Positions 1-8,110 of a DNA stretch of 56,247 nt are shown here, piece after piece; positions within the stretch are counted from its first letter, which is position 1, and each line of letters begins with the position of its first letter. The notes below the pieces were generated by a model that made no database searches, was not told the DNA's origin, and was given only the letters and a program-made list of their open reading frames with translations. The DNA is from Puniceicoccaceae bacterium (lineage in GTDB: Bacteria; Verrucomicrobiota; Verrucomicrobiia; Opitutales; Opitutaceae), in contig REEB01000139.1 in assembly GCA_007695295.1 (NCBI GenBank), positions 1-56,247 of the forward strand, read 5' to 3'. A program made the position numbers and the translations under genes.

Positions 1-1460
1 TTTTTGGGAAAGGTGGTGGTGACAATGGAGGCGAGCTCCCGGAGCAGCTCGCCGGCGTCGACCGGGCCCCGGTTTCCGGTGGTGCCGCGGGCGAAAGTCA
101 GGACCTGTTTGACGAGATCGGCGCCGCGGCGGGCACTGCGCTCGATTTGGTCCACCAGCTTGCGCCCATCCTCGGTGGACTGCCAATTGCGGAGAAGGCT
201 CGTCCCCATGAGAATGGGGGAGAGAAGATTGTTGAGGTCGTGGGCGATGCCCCCGGCAAGGGTGCCGAGGCTTTCCATCCGTTGGGTGCGAAGAAACTGG
301 TGTTGAAGCCTCCGATGCTCGGTGATGTCACGGAAATAGACGGTGAGACCTTCGTTGGAAGGAAATGCCCGGACATCGAACCACGAATCCAGTGGTGGGA
401 AGAACTCCTCGAAATTAACGGTGCGGTTCTGCGCTCTGGCGAGGCGGTATTGTTTGTCAAAAGTCGAGCCGACGGCCTCGGGAAATTCATCCCAGACGCA
501 GCGACCAAGGAGGGAGGCGCGGTCGCGGCGGAGGAGCCGTTCGGCCTCGGCGTTGAGGTAGGTGAAGCGCCACTCCGGATCGAGGGTGAAGACGGCGTCG
601 GTGATGCTCTCCAAGGTGGTGGTCAGCCGCGTGGCGAGGCGGTTGGACTCGGCCTGGAGGCGGTGCGTTTCATGAATGTCGAGAGCGGTGCCGCACCAGA
701 GGGCGATGGCACCTTTGGCGTCGCGGATGGGAGCGGCATGAATGCGGTGCCAGCGCCAGGCTTGGTCGGCATGGCGCAGCAGCCGCAGGTCCGTGGTGTA
801 GATCGACTCCTGCTCGAGGGAGTGGGTCCAGGCATCGATCGAAGGCTGCAAGTCCTGGGGATGGACCATGGCGGGCCAGGAGGCGGCGGGATCGGCCTCT
901 TCGGGCAGGCCGGCGTATTTGTAGAAGTGATGATTGGCGTAGTCGACCCGGCCCTCGGTGGTGGCTGTCCAGACGATGAAAGGCAGTGACTCGGAGAGGC
1001 GTCGGAAGCGCGCCTCGATTTCGGCGGCGGATTGTTCGGCAAGTTTTCCGGGGGTGATGTCTTGGAAGGCTCCTTGGATGGAGGTAATGGTGCCGGCCTC
1101 GTCCCGCACCGGCTCTCCAACGGCTCGGATCCAGAGGCGTCGTTTCTTAGAGGTTATGATCTCGAGTTCGAAGTCGAAGGGCCTGCCCTCGTGGATGCAG
1201 GCTTCGACTTTCCGGGTAACCTCGGCGCGGTATTCGGGTGGGTAGAACTCAATGGCGTCTTCGAGGGTCGGGGTGAAGCCGTCCGGGACCTCGTGGATGG
1301 CCCGGATTTCATCCGACCAAGTCAGCTTGCGCCGGGGCAATTCGATCGTCCAGCCGCCGATCCGAGCAGCTTTTCCTGCGATCCGTTGCAGGGCGGCGGC
1401 CTGGGCGAGGGAGTTCTGGTGATCCTGGCCGGGAGGGGAGGCTTTTTTGGGGAAAGGCAT
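1..1460 (-). CDS. PAS-domain sensor histidine kinase (C-terminus cut by window edge)
   Basis: About 486 residues are visible, read from an ATG at 1460 and running off the window start. Three PAS-like sensor modules are seen in order, roughly residues 15-135, 150-265 and 275-380. They are followed by a HisKA dimerisation domain with the H-box around 'GTLAGGIAHDLNNLL', whose histidine is the expected phosphoacceptor. The ATP-binding HATPase domain would lie beyond the edge. The 'AHDLNN' H-box is typical of hybrid kinases that often carry a C-terminal receiver domain, but that part is not visible. No transmembrane segment is seen, so the protein is probably cytoplasmic. The start has only a weak ribosome-binding site. 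A GTG lies immediately upstream in frame, so the start could shift by one codon. The ligand and partner regulator are unknown. Confidence 0.88.
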   Translation of the reverse strand, partial: MPFPKKASPPGQDHQNSLAQAAALQRIAGKAARIGGWTIELPRRKLTWSDEIRAIHEVPDGFTPTLEDAIEFYPPEYRAEVTRKVEACIHEGRPFDFELEIITSKKRRLWIRAVGEPVRDEAGTITSIQGAFQDITPGKLAEQSAAEIEARFRRLSESLPFIVWTATTEGRVDYANHHFYKYAGLPEEADPAASWPAMVHPQDLQPSIDAWTHSLEQESIYTTDLRLLRHADQAWRWHRIHAAPIRDAKGAIALWCGTALDIHETHRLQAESNRLATRLTTTLESITDAVFTLDPEWRFTYLNAEAERLLRRDRASLLGRCVWDEFPEAVGSTFDKQYRLARAQNRTVNFEEFFPPLDSWFDVRAFPSNEGLTVYFRDITEHRRLQHQFLRTQRMESLGTLAGGIAHDLNNLLSPILMGTSLLRNWQSTEDGRKLVDQIERSARRGADLVKQVLTFARGTTGNRGPVDAGELLRELASIVTTTFPK

Positions 1461-1790
1461 CACAGGAACGGTCTTGGAAACCGATTTCCGTGGAGGCGTG
1501 CTAATTACCGGACGGCTGTTAGTTAATCCAATCCGGGACGGGCGGACAAGGCGATTCGCACGACAAGGGCCCCGCAATGGCAATCCTGATACAAATCGGT
1601 CCCCGGACGGTGGCGTCCGACTCAGAACAGACCCGGTCCGGGCGGGACCCTATGTTCTGTAGTCGGGTGCGTTGTTGGCCATGGGGGCGGGGCGGCGGGG
1701 AAGGAGGAGAGACCGGGAGCCTTCGGAAGGGGGCGGATCCCGGGATTCGCGGAGGACCTTGGGGCAAGTGGCCGCCTCCACGGCCCGCGG
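1461..1790. other. 330-bp intergenic region with an imperfect stem-loop
   Basis: No convincing gene lies between the histidine kinase and the next gene on the same (minus) strand. The region should hold the end of the upstream transcript and the promoter of the kinase. An imperfect inverted repeat is visible at 1623-1659 (CAGAACA paired with TGTTCTG, with GGTCC/GGACC inside). It has no T-tract on either strand, so I do not call it a terminator. No clear -10/-35 pair is visible. Confidence 0.4.
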
Positions 1791-2690
1791 TCAGCCTTGG
1801 GTGACGTCGGGGAAGTCGGGTGCGTCACCGCGCCACCAGGAGGAAGTGTGGCGCAGGCAGCGGACCGCGAGGGCGACGGCGCGGCCGTAGCCGCCTTGGT
1901 TGGCCTCCTCGGCGATGGCGCTTTCGATTGGCGGCAGCGGGTCGTGGTGGTTCCGCTGAAGGCCCCGGGCAAGCCGCACGACGGGGTCGGAGGCGCGGTA
2001 AAAATCGGTGGTGACGCGGTAGTCTTTGGTTTTGGCGGGATCGGGGGAGGTGAAAACGCGGCTGTAGAGATCTATATCGATGTAGAGGGGCTGGACGCGG
2101 TCGAGCAGCGTATCGAGCCAGCCTTCAAAATCCTCGTGTGGCGGTGCGAGGGTGTGGGAGCTGAGCAGGGCGCGTTGAAAGAGCGCGCGGATGAATGCCT
2201 CCAGGGCCTGACCCGGGGCGGTGGGGTTGTGGGCGGTGAGAAAGCGGCTGAAAGGACCCTCCTCGCCGGCTAGGTAGACCTCGCGGAAGACATGGCAGTC
2301 GTAGTAGGCGGAGATTTCCCGGATCGGACTGAAGCGTTTCGGGTGCTGGCCGGGTTTGCCGTGTTCGGGGTGATCGGCGGCCCACTCGCGGCCGAAGGAC
2401 CGCAGGAGCGGCTTCATGAACAAATCGGCGGGGAAGTGGAGGATGCCGCCGAGGGCAAAACCCAGCCGGCGGGCGGCGCTCTCCCAGTCGTTCCCTGACT
2501 CCCAGGCGGCGCGGGCGGCGGGCAGAATCTGCGGGATCCAGCGGGCGCCCTGACGGCAAATGGCCCCGAGGCGGACCGGCATCTCCTGTTCGCGGAGGAC
2601 CTCCTTGAGGATCGGCTCCACCGAAGTGTCGCGCTCCGCAATGCGGACAGCATCGTCCATGATGGCCCAGTGGGTGAGGAGATCGGACAT
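1791..2690 (-). CDS. Uncharacterised protein, possibly related to the zinc-dependent phospholipase C fold
   Basis: A 299-residue protein without signal peptide or membrane segments. The chosen start (ATG at 2690) begins 'MSDLLTHWAIMDD'; a longer reading frame extends upstream to 2882 but its extra N-terminus is low-complexity and unlikely. An early 'THW..MDD' and a later 'GGILHFPADLFMKPL' (about residues 85-100) loosely recall the His/Asp metal-binding pattern of helical zinc-dependent phospholipase C/S1-P1 nuclease proteins. I cannot align enough residues to claim the activity. The rest is predicted helical, with repeated Trp, His and Asp. It stands alone on its strand. Function unknown. Confidence 0.6.
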   Translation of the reverse strand: MSDLLTHWAIMDDAVRIAERDTSVEPILKEVLREQEMPVRLGAICRQGARWIPQILPAARAAWESGNDWESAARRLGFALGGILHFPADLFMKPLLRSFGREWAADHPEHGKPGQHPKRFSPIREISAYYDCHVFREVYLAGEEGPFSRFLTAHNPTAPGQALEAFIRALFQRALLSSHTLAPPHEDFEGWLDTLLDRVQPLYIDIDLYSRVFTSPDPAKTKDYRVTTDFYRASDPVVRLARGLQRNHHDPLPPIESAIAEEANQGGYGRAVALAVRCLRHTSSWWRGDAPDFPDVTQG

Positions 2691-2899
2691 GCCCCCGAGG
2701 CAGGGCCGGGTGCAGGGTGGTGTCAAGGCCGGGCCAATCCAGTGAAATGCGGCCACCCTAGAGAAGGCGGCTTCAATCTTAGATGTCTTGGGTAGTTTAC
2801 CTATTGACTTTCGGAAAGGACGGCATCCCTTCTTGGGGCAAGGTGGCAGGCCCCGCGATCCGTGTCCGGAGGCCGTGGCCACCGAAAACTATTTCATTA

Positions 2900-3244
2900 A
2901 TGAAACAGATCCTACTCACAGCGGGTGTGCTGGCGGTGGCGGCGCTCTTTGCCGGAGTGCTGGTGCAGAGCGCACCCGAACCCGAATCCGGAGAGGTCGT
3001 TCTTGCTGACCGTGCGGCGGTCATTGCCCAGTCCTGCGCGGCCTGCCACGGCACGGAAGGCCGGTTGGTGACCGCGATTCCGCCAATCGCCGGCCGGCCC
3101 GAGGCGGTGCTCCATGCGCAATTGGTCGCCTTCAAAAAAGATCAGATGCCCGGGGCGACCGTGATGCCGCGTCTGGCGAAAGGGTTCACCGATGAGGAGT
3201 TGGCCGCGCTGGCCCGCTATTTTTCCGAACTGCCTCCTGAATAG
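2900..3244 (+). CDS. Monoheme c-type cytochrome, candidate electron acceptor subunit of sulfide dehydrogenase
   Basis: A 114-residue secreted cytochrome. Residues 1-25 form a signal peptide or N-terminal anchor. The heme motif C46-A-A-C49-H50 follows, and Met89 ('TVMPRLAKG') is the likely sixth ligand; the C-terminal helix 'TDEELAALARYFSEL' is typical of class I cytochromes c. The start is the ATG at 2900, which gives a proper signal peptide, while an upstream in-frame start would add about 40 unlikely residues. It is 10 bp upstream of the FccB-like flavoprotein, so it probably takes electrons from that enzyme, as FccA does in flavocytochrome c sulfide dehydrogenase. Classical FccA is diheme and longer; this one has a single heme, closer to SoxE-like partners. 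The partnership is inferred from context. Confidence 0.85.
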   Translation: MKQILLTAGVLAVAALFAGVLVQSAPEPESGEVVLADRAAVIAQSCAACHGTEGRLVTAIPPIAGRPEAVLHAQLVAFKKDQMPGATVMPRLAKGFTDEELAALARYFSELPPE

Positions 3245-3254
3245 AACACCCACG

Positions 3255-4568
3255 ATGAAAGCGATACCTGGCATCAGCCGCCGCGAGGCGCTGCGTTTAC
3301 TCGGCGTGGTCGGCGCCGGGTCCCTGCTCGGGGCGGCGCTGCCGCTCAAGGCCCGTTCCCTGGGCAGCGCCCGCGTGGTGGTGGTCGGCGGCGGCTTCGG
3401 CGGCGCGACCGCCGCTAAGTACCTGAAGCGCTTTGCTCCCTCCCTCGACGTGACTTTGGTCGAACCTCAGCGACGCTTTTACACCTGCCCGTTCACGAAC
3501 CTTTATCTCGGCGGCCTGCGCGATTTCGAATCCCTCGGGCATGACTACCGCCAGCTCACTGATCACTATGGGGTGACGGTGGTGCACGAGCGCGCCGAGG
3601 CGGTCGACACGGAGCGGAAAGAGATCCGCCTCTCCGGCGGCGCGGCGCTGTCCTGGGACCGCCTCGTGCTTTCCCCCGGGATCGATTTCCGCTGGGGTGA
3701 GCTGGAAGGCTATGACGAGGCCGCGGCGGTGAAAGCGCCCCATGCCTGGAAAGCCGGTCCGCAGACCATGCTCCTGCGGCGCCAGCTCGAAGCGATGCCG
3801 GACGGCGGCACCTTCATCCTCGTCGCTCCGGACAATCCCTTCCGCTGTCCGCCGGGTCCTTACGAGCGGGTCAGCATGATCGCGCACTACCTGAGGACGG
3901 AGAAGCCGCGGTCCAAGATCCTGTTGCTGGATGCCAAGGACAGCTTTTCGAAGCAGGGCCTCTTCATGGAGGGCTGGAAAGAAAACTACGGCGACCTGAT
4001 CGAGTGGGTGCCGCGCTCCTCGGACGGGCGGGTCCTGCGGGTCGATGCCGGCCGGCTGGAAGTGGAGACCGAGTTCGGGGAAATCCACCGGGCCGACGTG
4101 CTCAATGTGGTCCCGCCGCAGAAAGCCGGCTTCATTGCCGAGCGGGCCGGAGTGGCGGATGAAACCGGCTGGGTGCCGGTGAATCCAAAGACCTTCGAGT
4201 CCACCCGGGTGCCGGGGATCTACGTGATCGGGGACGCGACCCAGGCGGCGCCGATGCCGAAATCCGGTTTTGTGGCCAACACCCAGGCGAAAATCACCGC
4301 CCGGGCGATTGCGGCTGATCTCGCCGGTAAAGCACCACCCGACCCCAAGTGGGCCAACACCTGCTACAGCCTGATCGCGCCCGGCTGGGGGATCACGGTC
4401 GCGGGGGTGTATGACGTCCACGACGGCAACCTGCGGGAAGTGCCCGACTCCGGGGGCGTGAGTCCGCTCGGAGCGGACCGCTCCTTCCGGGCGAGAGAAG
4501 CGACCTATGCGGAAGCCTGGTATGCGGGCATTGCCCATGATACTTGGGGAACCCGGCCCGGCGCCTGA
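3255..4568 (+). CDS. fccB: Flavocytochrome c sulfide dehydrogenase, flavoprotein subunit
   Basis: A 437-residue periplasmic flavoenzyme that oxidises sulfide and passes electrons to a cytochrome c. A twin-arginine signal (S8-R9-R10, then a hydrophobic stretch to about residue 30) indicates Tat export with bound FAD. The dinucleotide motif VVVGGGFGG is at 42-50. The three cysteines expected for this family are all present: C78 in 'YTCPFTN' (site of covalent FAD linkage in characterised FCSD), and C198 ('FRCPPGP') with C370 ('NTCYS'), which correspond to the redox-active disulfide next to the flavin. A second FAD-binding segment ('GIYVIGDAT') lies near 321-329. Cysteine equivalences are from memory of the Allochromatium enzyme. 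It is the second gene of the four-gene sulfur operon. The ATG at 3255 gives the proper Tat leader; upstream codons overlap the cytochrome gene in another frame. Confidence 0.92.
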   Translation: MKAIPGISRREALRLLGVVGAGSLLGAALPLKARSLGSARVVVVGGGFGGATAAKYLKRFAPSLDVTLVEPQRRFYTCPFTNLYLGGLRDFESLGHDYRQLTDHYGVTVVHERAEAVDTERKEIRLSGGAALSWDRLVLSPGIDFRWGELEGYDEAAAVKAPHAWKAGPQTMLLRRQLEAMPDGGTFILVAPDNPFRCPPGPYERVSMIAHYLRTEKPRSKILLLDAKDSFSKQGLFMEGWKENYGDLIEWVPRSSDGRVLRVDAGRLEVETEFGEIHRADVLNVVPPQKAGFIAERAGVADETGWVPVNPKTFESTRVPGIYVIGDATQAAPMPKSGFVANTQAKITARAIAADLAGKAPPDPKWANTCYSLIAPGWGITVAGVYDVHDGNLREVPDSGGVSPLGADRSFRAREATYAEAWYAGIAHDTWGTRPGA

Positions 4569-4576
4569 GCCGATCG

Positions 4577-5641
4577 ATGGGCGAACTTTCCGGACATGTT
4601 CTTTTGGTTCTCTGGGGTGGCTTTGCGATCGGCCTGATCTTCGGCGCGATCGGCCAGCGGATCGAATTCTGCCTTTCCGGCGGCTTGCGCGAGTGGTGGA
4701 GCGAGGGCCGTCCGCGGCGGGCGGGGGCGTTTTTCCTGGCCTCGGCGGTGGCCTTGGCCGGGACGCAGTTGGCGGCGGGGCTCGGGTGGGTGGACCTGGG
4801 TGCCTCGATTTACTATCCGGGATCCTTTTCGTGGCTGCTGGTGCCCGCCGGGGGCGTGCTCTTTGGCTACGGCATGATCTTGGCGCGGGGCTGCGGATCG
4901 CGGGCGCTGGTGCTGCTCGGCGACGGCAACGTCCGCTCGCTGCTGGTCCTGCTCTGCCTGGGGCTGGCGGCCGGGGCCATGTTGACCGGAGTCCTCGCTC
5001 CCCTGCGGCTGGCGGTGGCGGAGGCGACCGAAGTGGCCCTAAGGCCCGGCGAGCCGAGCCTGCCCGGCGTACTGGCCTCGGCCGGGCTGCCCGGAGGGTT
5101 TGCGCGGGCGGCGGCGGCGGTTGTGGCGGCGGCGGGATTGGCCGGTTGGGCGCTTTTCCGGCTGCGGCTGGCGCGCCATCCCCGGGAGGCGGCGGGAGCG
5201 GCGGGCATCGGTCTGCTGGTGCCGGCGGCCTGGATGCTCACGGGCCGCTTTGGGGCCGACGACTTCGACCCGATGCCGGTGGAGAGCCTGACCTTTGTCG
5301 CTCCGGTCACCGATGCGCTGCAGTACCTGATGCTGTCGACCGGGCTGTCGCTCCGCTTCGGAGTGGCGGTGGTGGCGGGGGTCGTGCTGGGATCCGCTAT
5401 CCTCTCCCTGGCCACGCGCAGCTTCGAGCTGCGGGGTTTCGAATCGGCCCGGGAGGTGGTGCGGATGGCGGCCGGCGGTGTGCTCATGGGCGGTGGCGGA
5501 GCGCTGGCCCTCGGTTGCTCGGTGGGGCAGGGGCTGACCGGGTTGTCGTCCCTGGCGCTGATGTCCTTTCCCGCGGTCGGCGGAATCCTGGCCGGGGCCT
5601 GGCTGGCCGTGCGCGGCCCGGAATTTCTGAGAATCCACTGA
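4577..5641 (+). CDS. YeeE/YedE (TsuA-type) sulfur compound transporter
   Basis: A 354-residue polytopic inner-membrane protein with about nine hydrophobic helices. It belongs to the YeeE/YedE family, whose characterised member TsuA takes up thiosulfate through a relay of conserved cysteines. The matching cysteines are visible: C32 ('RIEFCLSGG'), C106 ('ARGCGSRAL') and C314 ('ALGCSVGQGLTG'), the last two in the repeated gly-rich pseudo-symmetric motifs. The start is set at the ATG at 4577, 8 bp after fccB; an in-frame ATG at 4544 would overlap fccB by 25 bp. Between a sulfide dehydrogenase and a SoxYZ carrier, it probably moves a reduced sulfur species (thiosulfate, persulfide or sulfane sulfur) across the membrane. 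Direction and substrate are inferred. Confidence 0.87.
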   Translation: MGELSGHVLLVLWGGFAIGLIFGAIGQRIEFCLSGGLREWWSEGRPRRAGAFFLASAVALAGTQLAAGLGWVDLGASIYYPGSFSWLLVPAGGVLFGYGMILARGCGSRALVLLGDGNVRSLLVLLCLGLAAGAMLTGVLAPLRLAVAEATEVALRPGEPSLPGVLASAGLPGGFARAAAAVVAAAGLAGWALFRLRLARHPREAAGAAGIGLLVPAAWMLTGRFGADDFDPMPVESLTFVAPVTDALQYLMLSTGLSLRFGVAVVAGVVLGSAILSLATRSFELRGFESAREVVRMAAGGVLMGGGGALALGCSVGQGLTGLSSLALMSFPAVGGILAGAWLAVRGPEFLRIH

Positions 5642-5702
5642 AAAGGCGGCCTCGCATTCGCGATGATTTCATTTATAGTACGCTAACATGACCTATTTAC
5701 CT

Positions 5703-6515
5703 ATGAAAAAAGCAGTCGCCTCAGTCCGGGCGTGGGCCGGACGCCGGGGAGCGCTGGCGCTGGCCGCGCTGCTCATGGCTGCACCCGCGAGTGCGGCCCG
5801 CAGTCCGGAGAGCTGGGATCGGATCGCCCCGGCCCGCGAGTTGCTCGGTGATGCCAAGCCGCGGGCCGGCGGGATCGAGCTGCGGCTGCCCGCCGTGACC
5901 CAGGACGGCAGCTCGGTGCCATTGACCGTGCGGGTGGACCACCCGATGGAGGAGGGCAATTTCGTTGAAGCGCTGTACCTCTTCGCGAGTGGCAATCCTT
6001 CGCCGGAGTTGGCCGAGATTCGCTTCACCCCGCTGGCGGGCGAGGCCCGGATCGACACCCGCATCCGGCTCGACGGGAGCCAGACGGTGGTGGCGCTGGC
6101 TCGCACCAGCCGCGGGGAGTGGTTGGCCGGGGCTCGGGAAGTGCGTGTGACCGTGAGCGGCTGCAACAGCCGGTCGGCCGGATCGGTCGAAAACCTCATG
6201 GAGGTGCGCGTGCGTGCGCCGGACCGCCTGCGGGCCGGCCAGACCGGCGATGTCCGCACCCTCATCAACCACCCGATGGAAACCGGCCTGCGCGCCGATG
6301 CGGAGGGGCGGGTCATTCCCGAGCGGATCGTCCGCACCTTCCGGGTGGAGTTCGAAGGGCGCACGGTCCTCGAAGCCCGTTATTACCGGGCGATGGCGGC
6401 GAATCCTTACCTGCTCTTTCCGGTTGCGCCGGAGCGGTCCGGCACCCTCAGCTTTTTCTGGAAGGAAGACGCCGGGGAGAGCGTGACCGCGGAAGCGTCG
6501 ATCCGGGTTTCCTGA
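5703..6515 (+). CDS. SoxY-SoxZ fusion, periplasmic sulfur carrier-like protein
   Basis: A 270-residue exported protein. A signal peptide spans residues 1-32 ('LLMAAPASAA' cleavage region). Residues 35-157 match SoxY, with 'VRVDHPMEEGNFVEALYLF' and the C-terminal carrier cysteine C154 in 'VTVSGCNS'. Residues 165-270 match SoxZ, with 'INHPMETGLR', 'PYLLFPV' and 'GTLSFFWKED'. SoxY normally ends in a flexible GGCGG arm bearing the sulfur-loaded cysteine; here the arm reads SGCNS and is not a free terminus but runs into SoxZ. C154 is the only cysteine of the protein. Fused SoxYZ-like carriers exist outside the classical Sox system. No soxXA, soxB or soxCD lies in the window, so the protein more likely works with the sulfide dehydrogenase and transporter upstream. 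An in-frame ATG at 5688 is an alternative start. Confidence 0.85.
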   Translation: MKKAVASVRAWAGRRGALALAALLMAAPASAARSPESWDRIAPARELLGDAKPRAGGIELRLPAVTQDGSSVPLTVRVDHPMEEGNFVEALYLFASGNPSPELAEIRFTPLAGEARIDTRIRLDGSQTVVALARTSRGEWLAGAREVRVTVSGCNSRSAGSVENLMEVRVRAPDRLRAGQTGDVRTLINHPMETGLRADAEGRVIPERIVRTFRVEFEGRTVLEARYYRAMAANPYLLFPVAPERSGTLSFFWKEDAGESVTAEASIRVS

Positions 6516-6928
6516 CCGGGGGGACGGGGAAAGACTTGCGGCGAGCGGAGATTCCGCGGCTGCGAGATGATGGCGGGAGTCTGCTGGCACCCCTCCGGGG
6601 TGCGTTGGTTGGGCGTGCAACCGGTGGTGTCGCTGTGCTCGACCTCCGGCTACACGCTGGCATCCCTCCGGGATGCGGAGTTGGCGGGGGGCTCCGCGGC
6701 CGCGAGATAATTAATAGAGCAGAGGGAGCATCTTGCTCCCGGGCGGCGCGCCCGGCGGTCGCGCCCTACCTGGGGTGAGCGGCGCACCCTACCGGGGGCG
6801 CGGGAAGAAGGGTTCTGGAAGGTCCCTTAACCTTGGCGGAGGGTCCCCCGTCTGGCGACGGCAGCAACGGATCGGCGGGGGAAGCGGCGCTCGACAAGCG
6901 GCGCTTCGCGAAGCAGGTTGGCCTGGTT
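6516..6928. repeat. Gene-free region with two copies of a palindromic repeat and further hairpins
   Basis: No gene is supported in these 413 bp. A palindrome occurs twice, at 6583-6604 and 6656-6678, with core GGCACCCCTCCGGGGTGCG versus GGCATCCCTCCGGGATGCG. The C-to-T change in one arm is matched by G-to-A in the other, so pairing is kept. A second shared block (TCCGCGGCYGCGAGATRAT) lies at 6552-6571 and 6692-6711, on opposite sides of the palindrome in the two units. A separate hairpin GGGAGCATCTTGCTCCC is at 6724-6740. A further near-repeat 'CGCRCCCTACC' occurs near 6760 and 6783. This looks like a dispersed REP-type intergenic element; no transposase is nearby. Confidence 0.65.
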
Positions 6929-7651
6929 ATGCGCAAGCACTGGTTCGTGGCTGCGATGATCGTCATGGCAGGTACAATGGCCGGAGAGGTGACTGACTCC
7001 ATATCCCCGGAAGACTTTCTGGCCCGGCATCCCGATCTGAAGGCCCGGGCGGAGGCGAAAGGACTGCCGTGGGAGGCGCTCGCAGAGGCGGCGGCCTATT
7101 TGGCGGCACATCCGGCGCAGATCAGCCGCAGGGACCACCTCGGCATCATTGATCTCGACCAGCACTCCGGCCAGCGGCGGTTTTACCTCCTGGATACCGT
7201 CACCGGCCGCATCGATCGTCTGCTGGTTTCCCACGGGCGCAATTCCGATCCCGACCACACCGGCTTCGCGCAGGACTTTTCCAACCGGCCCGGCTCCCGG
7301 ATGACCTCACTCGGCTTTTACCGGGTGGCCGAGCCCTACCACGGCAAACACGGGTATTCCGTGCGGCTGGACGGGCTCGAGCCGCTCAACAGCTTGGCCC
7401 GTCCGCGGGCCATCGTCATCCACGCCGCGGACTACGTCGATGAGGAGGCTGGCCGGGCCGGCAGGAGCTGGGGCTGCCCGGCGGTCGATGACCGTTGGAT
7501 CGACGAAGTCATTCACCGCCTGCGGGATGGCGGTTTGCTCTACGTCCATGCGTCCGCCATTGCCCGGTACCGGGAGGAGGCGCAAGCCGGGCCTTGTCCC
7601 GAGGAGAAGCACCACTTCCCCGACGAAGCCGAAGGGCATCTTTCGGATTAA
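6929..7651 (+). CDS. Murein L,D-transpeptidase catalytic domain family protein (YkuD-type)
   Basis: A 240-residue protein with an N-terminal signal sequence (about residues 4-22, 'FVAAMIVMAGTMAG'). The C-terminal catalytic motif is 'VIHAADYV' followed by 'GRSWGCPAV', the HxxD...SxGC pattern in which the cysteine carries out transpeptidation or carboxypeptidation of peptidoglycan stem peptides. 'LVSHGRNSDP' and 'SLGFYRVAE' are also characteristic of the PF13645-like group of this superfamily. It acts outside the inner membrane on the cell wall. The start is the ATG at 6929 because it gives a clean signal peptide; an upstream in-frame TTG at 6833 would put about 32 polar residues before it. The neighbouring fur-like gene begins 58 bp downstream on the same strand. 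Confidence 0.82.
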   Translation: MRKHWFVAAMIVMAGTMAGEVTDSISPEDFLARHPDLKARAEAKGLPWEALAEAAAYLAAHPAQISRRDHLGIIDLDQHSGQRRFYLLDTVTGRIDRLLVSHGRNSDPDHTGFAQDFSNRPGSRMTSLGFYRVAEPYHGKHGYSVRLDGLEPLNSLARPRAIVIHAADYVDEEAGRAGRSWGCPAVDDRWIDEVIHRLRDGGLLYVHASAIARYREEAQAGPCPEEKHHFPDEAEGHLSD

Positions 7652-7709
7652 GCGGGATGCCGCGGGGCTGCCTTGCCATCCCCGGGCGACTTCCCTTGCA
7701 TGGCAGCCC

Positions 7710-8096
7710 ATGGAACGCATGACCCGCCAGCGCCGGGCTCTCCTTGCCGTGCTTGAAGAGGCGGGTCGCCCGCTGACCCGCGGGGAATGGTTTCGCCTTG
7801 CCCGCGAATACTGGCCCCGCCTGGGAACCGCCACGCTCAACCGGGCCATCCGCGACCTCACCGCCGAGGGCCGGCTCATCGGGGTCGATTTTCCGGGTCA
7901 AAAAATCCGCTATGAGTTGCCCTCGCCGAGCGATCATCCGCATTTCATTTGCCGGGGCTGCGGCAAAGTCTTCGACTGGGACCGGCCGACTCCCGAGGTC
8001 GCAATCGACATCCCGGCGGGCTTCGACGTCTCGGGCCATGAAGTGTTGTTTTACGGGCGCTGCCCGCAGTGCGGCCCGGCTCCGGCCCGCAAGTGA
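7710..8096 (+). CDS. Fur-family metal-responsive transcriptional regulator
   Basis: A 128-residue DNA-binding repressor. The N-terminal winged helix spans about residues 1-70 ('TRQRRALLAVLEEAGRPLTRGEW', then 'GTATLNRAIRDLTAEGRL'). The C-terminal dimer domain carries two CxxC pairs, 'FICRGCGKVF' (about 80) and 'RCPQC' (about 119), that bind structural zinc, plus 'HPHF' as part of a metal site. It is short for Fur, with a trimmed C-terminal histidine region, so Fur, PerR and Zur cannot be separated by sequence alone. A start at the ATG at 7710 is supported by the usual Fur N-terminus. No Fur-type operator was recognised in the window, including at the ferritin gene. Confidence 0.85.
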   Translation: MERMTRQRRALLAVLEEAGRPLTRGEWFRLAREYWPRLGTATLNRAIRDLTAEGRLIGVDFPGQKIRYELPSPSDHPHFICRGCGKVFDWDRPTPEVAIDIPAGFDVSGHEVLFYGRCPQCGPAPARK

Positions 8097-8110
8097 GGAG
8101 AAAGCGGGCT

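Noticed and set aside
1623-1659. Imperfect inverted repeat as a terminator or a second LexA site (TGTTCTG/CAGAACA)
   Set aside because: It has no T-tract for a terminator, and the half-sites are 23 bp apart, unlike the compact LexA palindrome at 36301.
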